This document shows, one piece after another, positions 6,185 to 10,865 of a stretch of 10,865 nt of DNA. Numbering within the stretch: the first letter of the stretch is position 1; each line of letters begins with the position of its first letter. Source of the DNA: JBEKJU01 sp050011095 (GTDB lineage Bacteria; Desulfobacterota; Syntrophorhabdia; Syntrophorhabdales; WCHB1-27); the NCBI GenBank assembly GCA_050011095.1, contig JBEKJU010000100.1, positions 1 through 10,865 of the forward strand, given 5' to 3'. The position numbers and the translations under genes were made by a program. The notes beneath the pieces were generated by a model. That model was given only the letters and a program-made list of their open reading frames with translations, did not search any database and was not told the origin of the DNA.

Positions 6185-6976
6185 ATGATAGTGGCGGGAA
6201 TAGATATAGGCTCAATTACGACCGAGGCCCTTCTCTTCGACAGAGAGAAGGGCCTCGTCGGTTATAGCATACTCCTGACGGGGGCAGACCCCGGCGGCAC
6301 GTCGGCGTCTGCCCTCGATAAGGCGCTCCAGGAGGCCGGGAGAGGCCGTCCCGACGTGGTCCACACGGTGGCGACGGGGTGCGGGAGGCGGAGGGCCGCC
6401 TTCGCCGAAGAAGCGGTGACCGAGATCACCTGCCTCGCCAAGGGGGTGAACTACCTCTTCCCCGGGGCGAGGACCGTAATCGACATCGGGGGACAGGATA
6501 CAAAGGCGATAAGGATCGACGCCACAGGGCGGGTCGTCGAGTTCGAGATGAACGACAAGTGCGCCGCGGGGACCGGGAGGTTCCTCGAGGTAATGGCATC
6601 CGCCCTCAAGATAGACCTCGACAGGATGGGCGAGCTGTCCCTCGCCCACGGGAGACACCTCACGATCAGCAGTATATGCACCGTCTTTGCCGAATCGGAG
6701 GTCATCTCGCTCGTGAGCGAAGGGGAGGGGCTTCCGGATATCCTCCACGGCATCAGCACGGCGATAGCCGACAGGACAATGGGGCTCGTCCACAGGCTCG
6801 GCGGCATCGCCGGAGAGGTCGTCATGGCGGGAGGCGTCGCGAAGAATAGCGGCGTGGTGCGGGCCCTCGAAGAGGCAATGGGGGTAGTCCTCAATATCCC
6901 CGACGAACCCCAGGTCGTTGGGGCGCTCGGGGCCGCCTTGCTGGCCCTTCGCAAGGCATCATGCAGGGATGGGTGA
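6185..6976 (+). CDS. 2-hydroxyacyl-CoA dehydratase activator ATPase (HgdC/BadF family)
   Basis: The 263-residue protein matches activators such as HgdC, homodimers with one [4Fe-4S] cluster that drive ATP-dependent electron injection into 2-hydroxyacyl-CoA dehydratases. It shows the ASKHA ATPase motifs GIDIGSITTE (5-14), DIGGQDTKAI (100-109) and VMAGGVAKNSGVV (213-225). Cluster ligands are Cys126 in NDKCAAGTG and Cys165 in ICTVFAESEV, 39 residues apart as in the characterised HgdC. Its length fits single-domain HgdC rather than the longer BadF/BadG subunits of benzoyl-CoA reductase. The ATG follows the biotin carrier stop by 17 bp, without a clear Shine-Dalgarno sequence, so translation may depend on coupling. 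The dehydratase subunits (HgdA/HgdB) are not in the window, so the substrate is open. The gene converges on the STN gene 45 bp away, and no clear intrinsic terminator is seen between them. Confidence 0.9.
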   Translation: MIVAGIDIGSITTEALLFDREKGLVGYSILLTGADPGGTSASALDKALQEAGRGRPDVVHTVATGCGRRRAAFAEEAVTEITCLAKGVNYLFPGARTVIDIGGQDTKAIRIDATGRVVEFEMNDKCAAGTGRFLEVMASALKIDLDRMGELSLAHGRHLTISSICTVFAESEVISLVSEGEGLPDILHGISTAIADRTMGLVHRLGGIAGEVVMAGGVAKNSGVVRALEEAMGVVLNIPDEPQVVGALGAALLALRKASCRDG

Positions 6977-7021
6977 TGAAGAGCGCCGGTTCATCCGAAG
7001 GGGCGCCCCTCACCCGCGAGG

Positions 7022-7807
7022 CTACGGCTTCTGGCGTCCCCGGCCTCCCCATGCCGCGGGGTTGAAATCCGGCTGCGATTCCGGGGCCGCCTCTATCCCG
7101 GGCGGCGTCGCCACCCCACTGCCGTCGGACGCGGGCTGCCCCTCGCCTAGCGGAGGTGGTGTCGCAGGCGGTGCGACGGGGGGAGGCGAGCCCGAAGGCG
7201 GAGGCGCTTCCGGTGACGAGGCCGGTGGAACCCCCCCGGCACGCGAGCCGGTCGTAGCGGTCGGAGGCGCCGCACCGGCGGATGCGGCGGGCGGAGGCGC
7301 TTGCACCCCATCCTCCCCTGCCTGCGGCGCAGGGGGCGCCACGCCCGGTTCGCCTTGGGGGGAGGGCCTCCTCCTCCTTGCACCCTCGATGGGGGCACGC
7401 TCGCCCTCTCCTGTCGCCTCGACGGCAGGGGCTACCTCTCTTATGCGCCTGTCGATCCTGCCCATGACGGTCACTGTCAGTCTGCCCCCCGGTCCTTCCC
7501 CTTGCATGAGCACGTAGTTGTAGCCGGCCATCAGCCTGCGCACGCACTCGGGCAGGGTGAGCCCCGAAAAATGGATGGTGATCCTCTCATTCGCATCAAA
7601 GCGCCCCAACACGCGCACGGGTAGTTTCTGCGATATTGCCGAGAGGACCGCCCCGAGGGGGAGATCGGCTATATCCGCGCTGATGCGCCCATCCCTTTCG
7701 ACCCTGATCGCATCCGCCACGCCGGACGATGCATGGGCGACCGGGTGATCGAGAAAGAGCAGCATGACTACGAGGAAAACAAAAGGGACATAACCTTTCC
7801 GTCTCAT
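7022..7807 (-). CDS. Exported STN-domain protein with Pro/Ala-rich tail, function unknown
   Basis: The 261-residue product starts with a signal peptide: basic MRRKG, a hydrophobic core (6-19), and a likely cleavage after AHA (26). Residues about 42-115 resemble the STN domain (secretin and TonB short N-terminal domain): DLPLGAVLSAIS, then ITIHFSGLTLPECVRRLMAGYNYVL. From about 140 to the end the protein is low-complexity and rich in Pro, Ala, Gly and Ser, with no secretin channel or TonB barrel. It is probably periplasmic, perhaps a pilotin-like or envelope accessory protein, but I do not recognise a named family. I chose ATG 7807 because AAGGTGA lies seven bases upstream and the signal peptide starts cleanly there. 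An in-frame ATG at 7846, overlapping the upstream small ORF stop as TGATG, would add 13 charged residues and is a real alternative. Confidence 0.7.
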   Translation of the reverse strand: MRRKGYVPFVFLVVMLLFLDHPVAHASSGVADAIRVERDGRISADIADLPLGAVLSAISQKLPVRVLGRFDANERITIHFSGLTLPECVRRLMAGYNYVLMQGEGPGGRLTVTVMGRIDRRIREVAPAVEATGEGERAPIEGARRRRPSPQGEPGVAPPAPQAGEDGVQAPPPAASAGAAPPTATTGSRAGGVPPASSPEAPPPSGSPPPVAPPATPPPLGEGQPASDGSGVATPPGIEAAPESQPDFNPAAWGGRGRQKP

Positions 7808-7845
7808 TACCGGGTCACCTTCTTCGCCCCGTCTTTGTCGTCGCA

Positions 7846-7947
7846 TCAACACCCGCCGCCTCTCGATGTGCCCTTGACGGCATCCAGGTTACAGGAAATC
7901 CCCATGGGACACCACCCGATGAAGGCCGCCATCATCCATTCTACCAT
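7846..7947 (-). CDS. Candidate 33-residue small protein
   Basis: A short frame begins at ATG 7947, seven bases after GAGG, and ends at TGA 7848-7846. It reads MVEWMMAAFIGWCPMGISC, then NLDAVKGTSRGGGC. It has three cysteines and a short hydrophobic stretch (about 5-19), too short and interrupted by Pro to be a firm membrane helix. Its stop overlaps an ATG in frame with the STN gene (TGATG), which suggests coupled translation. It lies in the 237-bp spacer between hemW and the STN gene and is the only coding-like content I can see there. I do not recognise a family. The frame is short enough to arise by chance. Confidence 0.35.
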   Translation of the reverse strand: MVEWMMAAFIGWCPMGISCNLDAVKGTSRGGGC

Positions 7948-8044
7948 CACGAGGCCTCATTGAAAAGCACAGAACCACCCGATGCCCTGAACGTCGGGTC
8001 GCGCGCCCGCGTCCGAAAGACGTTCTTGTCTTCCGGGAAGCCCC

Positions 8045-9187
8045 TTACAGGCTCAGGAGCGCGGGCAATGAGTCGGCAACGAGGTAGCCCCGGCGGGATG
8101 GGCAGAGCCTCCCACCCCTCACCTTGAGGAGCCCTGCCTTCCTCAGCTCGCGGACAATCGGCGCGGATGCCTCGGGCAGATCACCAGGCCTTATCCCCCG
8201 TCTGGTGCGAAGACCCAGATAGAGCCTCTCCAAATCGAGCTGTTCCGAGGAGAGCGTCTCCGACCCCTCGACCGGCGCATCCTGCCTTGCCGCCTCACAG
8301 TAACGCGCGAGCGACCTGTGGTTCCACCACCTCCGCGCCCCGTCGAACGAATGGGCGGCAGGGCCGAGGCCGAGGTAGGGAACGTGGCGCCAGTATTTCT
8401 CGTTGTGACGGCAGAACGAGCCCGGCCGGGCGAAATTGGAGACCTCGTAATGGATGAAGCCGCGTGCCTCAAGAAGCCGCGAGGTCAGAAGAAAAAAGTC
8501 GCGCTCCTCCTCTTCCGCGGGCAGGCGGGCCTTGCCGATGCGCACCATCGCCGCGAGCGGCGTCCCGCCCTCTATCGTGAGCTGGTAGCACGAAAGATGG
8601 GCCGGGTTGAACGCGGCCGCCCGTTCGAGCGTCCCCTGCCACGCCTTGCGCGTCTGTCCCGGAAGGCCGTACATCAAATCGAGGCCGATGTTCGTGAACC
8701 CCGCCTCCTTCGCCGCCCGAAGGGCCCTCTCGGCCCCTGCCGCGGTATGCCTCCGCTTGAGAAAGGCAAGCTCCCCGTCGTCGAAGGACTGCACGCCGAG
8801 GCTCAGGCGGTTGACGCCGACCGATGCGAGGGCACGGGCGCGCGGGACGGTCAAATCATCGGGGTTAGCCTCCACGGTGATCTCGCAGTCGGGGGAAAAG
8901 CTGAAATGGTCGCGGAGCGTCCGGAAGAGCGAGATCATCCGCCCCTCGTCGAGGAGGGTGGGCGTGCCTCCGCCGATATAGATGGAATCGAACATGCCGA
9001 AGCGGTCTTCGTAGCGCCCGGCCTCGTTATTGACCGAGGCAAGCCACGCGTCCACGAGGTCCGTTCCGGTCACCGAATAGAAGTCACAGTAGATGCATTT
9101 CGTGCGGCAAAAGGGGACGTGCACGTAGAGACCGGCCGGCGACGCGGAAGCGCCCGCCGGAAGGCCCCGAGCCCCGCTACTCTTCAT
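8045..9187 (-). CDS. hemW: Radical SAM heme chaperone HemW
   Basis: The 380-residue protein is a HemN-like radical SAM enzyme of the HemW branch. The cluster motif C-x3-C-x2-C (Cys27, 31, 34) lies in the N-terminal VHVPFCRTKCIYCDF, GGGTPT (72-77) binds SAM, and HNEKYW (261-266) matches the HNxxYW motif associated with heme binding in HemW. The protein lacks the N-terminal extension of true coproporphyrinogen dehydrogenase HemN. HemW is thought to deliver heme to respiratory proteins; many databases mislabel it as coproporphyrinogen oxidase. The ATG at 9187 overlaps the lepA stop by 11 bp, with a weak ribosome site, so expression is probably coupled to lepA. The 19 residues before the core are slightly longer than usual, but no internal start is visible. 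Confidence 0.93.
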   Translation of the reverse strand: MKSSGARGLPAGASASPAGLYVHVPFCRTKCIYCDFYSVTGTDLVDAWLASVNNEAGRYEDRFGMFDSIYIGGGTPTLLDEGRMISLFRTLRDHFSFSPDCEITVEANPDDLTVPRARALASVGVNRLSLGVQSFDDGELAFLKRRHTAAGAERALRAAKEAGFTNIGLDLMYGLPGQTRKAWQGTLERAAAFNPAHLSCYQLTIEGGTPLAAMVRIGKARLPAEEEERDFFLLTSRLLEARGFIHYEVSNFARPGSFCRHNEKYWRHVPYLGLGPAAHSFDGARRWWNHRSLARYCEAARQDAPVEGSETLSSEQLDLERLYLGLRTRRGIRPGDLPEASAPIVRELRKAGLLKVRGGRLCPSRRGYLVADSLPALLSL

Positions 9188-10865
9188 CGCTCGTCTTCAG
9201 GGCGGCCATGAAGGCGCTCTGGGGGATCATCACGGAGCCCACCTGCTTCATCCGTTTCTTGCCCTTCTTCTGCTTTTCGAGGAGCTTCCGCTTTCTCGTT
9301 ATGTCGCCGCCGTAACACTTGGCGGTAACGTCCTTTCTGAAGGCGGAGATGGTCGAGCGGGCGATGATCTTTCCGCCTATGGCCCCCTGGATCGCGATCT
9401 TGAACTGGTGCCTCGGGATCTCCTCTTCGAGCCTGTCGCATATCCTGACTGCCCGCTCCCTGGCGCGGTCCTTGTGAACGATCACCGAGAGGGCGTCGAC
9501 CTTCTCTCCGTTCACCAGGATATCGAGCCTGATGAGTTCGCTCTGCCGGTAATCGATGATCTCGTAGTCGAAGGAGCCATACCCCTGCGTGATGCTCTTC
9601 AGCCTGTCGTAGAAATCGAAGACGACCTCGGCGAGCGGCATGTCAAAGGTGATCTCCACCCTGCCGGGCGTCGGGTATGAGAGGCGCGAGTTGACGCCGC
9701 GCCGCTCCATGCAGAGCTTCATCACCGAGCCCACGTAGCGCTCGGGAATCAGGATGCTCGCCCTGATATAGGGCTCCTCCCCCTTCTCTATCGCCGCCGG
9801 GTCCGGATAGTACTGGGGGTTGTCGACCGTGACGGCGCTCCCGTCGCTCAGGTAGAAGCGATACTGCACGCTCGGCATGGTCATCACGATGGACTGGTCG
9901 AACTCCCTCTCCAGGCGCTCCTGGACGATCTCAAGATGCAAGAGGCCCAGAAAGCCGCACCTGAAACCCTGACCCAGGGCGGCGGAGGAATCCTTCTGGT
10001 AGGTGAGGGACGCGTCGTTGAGCATGTATTTTTCGAGCGCTTCGAGAAGCGACTGGTAGTCGTCCGACGCCACGGGGTAGATAGACGAAAAGACAACGGG
10101 CTTCACTTCCTTGAAACCGGGCAGGGGCGTGTCGACGGGATCGCTATCGAGGGTTATCGTATCGCCGATCCTCGTGTCGCTCACCGTCTTGATGCCGGAA
10201 ATGAGATAACCGACCATGCCGGCGGTCAGCTCCTTCCGTGACTCCCTCGCGAGGCGGAAGATGCCGACCTCCTCCACCTTGTACGTGGCCCCCGTCGAGA
10301 CGAGCCTGATCGTGTCACCCGGCGTGACCACGCCGTCGAAGATCCGGCAGCTCACTATCGTGCCTCGGAACGAATCGTAACGGGCGTCGAATATGAGCGC
10401 CGACAGGGGCCTTTCCACGCTCCCCGTGGGCGGGGGTATCCGCGTGACGATTGCCTCCAATATATCCTCGACCCCGATCCCCTCCTTGGCCGAGCAGAGC
10501 ACGGCCTCTTCGGGGTCGAGCCCCAGCTCCTGATCGATCTCGTTCTTCACCCTTTCGATATCGGCGGAGGGCAGGTCTATCTTGTTGATGACCGGAATGA
10601 CGACGAGGTTGTGCTCCATGGCCGCGTAGAGATTTGCGAGCGTCTGGGCCTCCACGCCCTGGGACGCATCGACGAGGAGGAGGACCCCCTCGCAGGAGGC
10701 GAGCGCCCGTGACACCTCGTAGGAGAAATCGACATGGCCGGGTGTGTCGATGAGGTTCAGCTCGAGGTCCACCCCTTGTTTGCTCGTGTAGGGCAGGCAG
10801 ATCGTCTGGCTCTTTATGGTAATCCCCCGCTCACGCTCGATATCCATGTTATCGAGGATCTGGTC
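9177..10865 (-). CDS. lepA: Elongation factor 4 (LepA), 5' end outside window
   Basis: The frame is open to the right edge, and its first visible residues, DQILDNMDIERERG, match LepA about 40 residues in, so the true start and the G1 P-loop lie beyond 10865. The visible 562 residues include G2 (GITIK), G3 DTPGH (40-44), G4 NKID (94-97), G5 SAK (125-127), then domains II, III and V and the LepA-specific C-terminal region with KCYGGDITRKRKLLEKQKKG and KKRMKQVG. LepA is a ribosome-associated GTPase that remodels or back-translocates stalled ribosomes and influences initiation and 30S biogenesis. The ATG at 10847 is internal and should not be taken as the start. The gene is followed by hemW with an 11-bp overlap; lepA-hemW adjacency is common in bacteria. 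Confidence 0.97.
   Translation of the reverse strand, partial: DQILDNMDIERERGITIKSQTICLPYTSKQGVDLELNLIDTPGHVDFSYEVSRALASCEGVLLLVDASQGVEAQTLANLYAAMEHNLVVIPVINKIDLPSADIERVKNEIDQELGLDPEEAVLCSAKEGIGVEDILEAIVTRIPPPTGSVERPLSALIFDARYDSFRGTIVSCRIFDGVVTPGDTIRLVSTGATYKVEEVGIFRLARESRKELTAGMVGYLISGIKTVSDTRIGDTITLDSDPVDTPLPGFKEVKPVVFSSIYPVASDDYQSLLEALEKYMLNDASLTYQKDSSAALGQGFRCGFLGLLHLEIVQERLEREFDQSIVMTMPSVQYRFYLSDGSAVTVDNPQYYPDPAAIEKGEEPYIRASILIPERYVGSVMKLCMERRGVNSRLSYPTPGRVEITFDMPLAEVVFDFYDRLKSITQGYGSFDYEIIDYRQSELIRLDILVNGEKVDALSVIVHKDRARERAVRICDRLEEEIPRHQFKIAIQGAIGGKIIARSTISAFRKDVTAKCYGGDITRKRKLLEKQKKGKKRMKQVGSVMIPQSAFMAALKTSDEE

Noticed and set aside
7000..7009. Palindrome GGGGCGCCCC between the convergent activator and STN genes, considered as a bidirectional terminator
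   Set aside because: A 10-bp palindrome without a loop or T-run in either direction is not a convincing terminator in a GC-rich genome.
7911..7984. 11-bp direct repeat ACCACCCGATG at 7911-7921 and 7974-7984
   Set aside because: It is too short, and one copy lies inside the candidate small ORF. No further similarity extends around the copies, so no mobile element or attachment site is supported.
8318..9211. 297-codon plus-strand frame opposite hemW
   Set aside because: Shadow of a conserved radical SAM gene; no recognisable domain and it runs through the lepA end.

Overview
The window is GC-rich, densely packed bacterial chromosome. It carries no tRNA, rRNA, CRISPR array, transposase or phage gene that I can see. 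The gene content suggests an anaerobic Gram-negative bacterium, possibly a syntrophic or fermentative member of the former Deltaproteobacteria (Desulfobacterota and relatives). The clues are an HgdC/BadF-type activator ATPase of oxygen-sensitive 2-hydroxyacyl-CoA dehydratases, a minimal biotin carrier next to an acyl-CoA dehydrogenase, and a secretin-type N-terminal (STN) domain protein. This placement is inference; no marker gene fixes the taxon.

Layout, left to right. (1) Positions 1-144 hold two strong inverted repeats. One, followed by a T-run, looks like the terminator of slyD, an FKBP-type prolyl isomerase with a Cys-rich metal-binding tail (minus strand, 145-657). (2) Positions 813-3894 on the minus strand are a three-gene operon with overlapping ends: a SpoIID/LytB-domain protein, a sugar-1-phosphate nucleotidyltransferase, and an aminoglycoside-phosphotransferase-fold kinase. 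The last two resemble the MurU/AmgK pair that recycles N-acetylmuramic acid to UDP-MurNAc, and SpoIID-family proteins cleave peptidoglycan glycan strands. The operon may therefore be a cell-wall sugar salvage module. All three genes start at GTG or TTG. (3) Divergent from it is a zinc-ribbon Nudix hydrolase (4084-4578, plus). (4) A good sigma70-type promoter with a 41-bp dyad upstream of it precedes a plus-strand operon (4784-6976): acyl-CoA dehydrogenase, 71-residue biotinyl carrier, and HgdC-like activator. These point to a glutaconyl-CoA or 2-hydroxyacyl-CoA type anaerobic pathway whose other subunits lie outside the window. (5) Minus-strand genes follow, converging on that operon: lepA (EF4, cut by the right window edge), overlapping hemW, then a spacer with a candidate 33-residue small protein, then an exported STN-domain protein with a long Pro/Ala-rich tail.

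The most notable points are the SpoIID-nucleotidyltransferase-kinase module with an apparently non-exported SpoIID protein, the acd/biotin-carrier/activator cluster lacking its partner subunits, the dyad at the acd promoter, the small ORF whose stop overlaps an ATG in frame with the STN gene, and the inverted repeats at the left edge.
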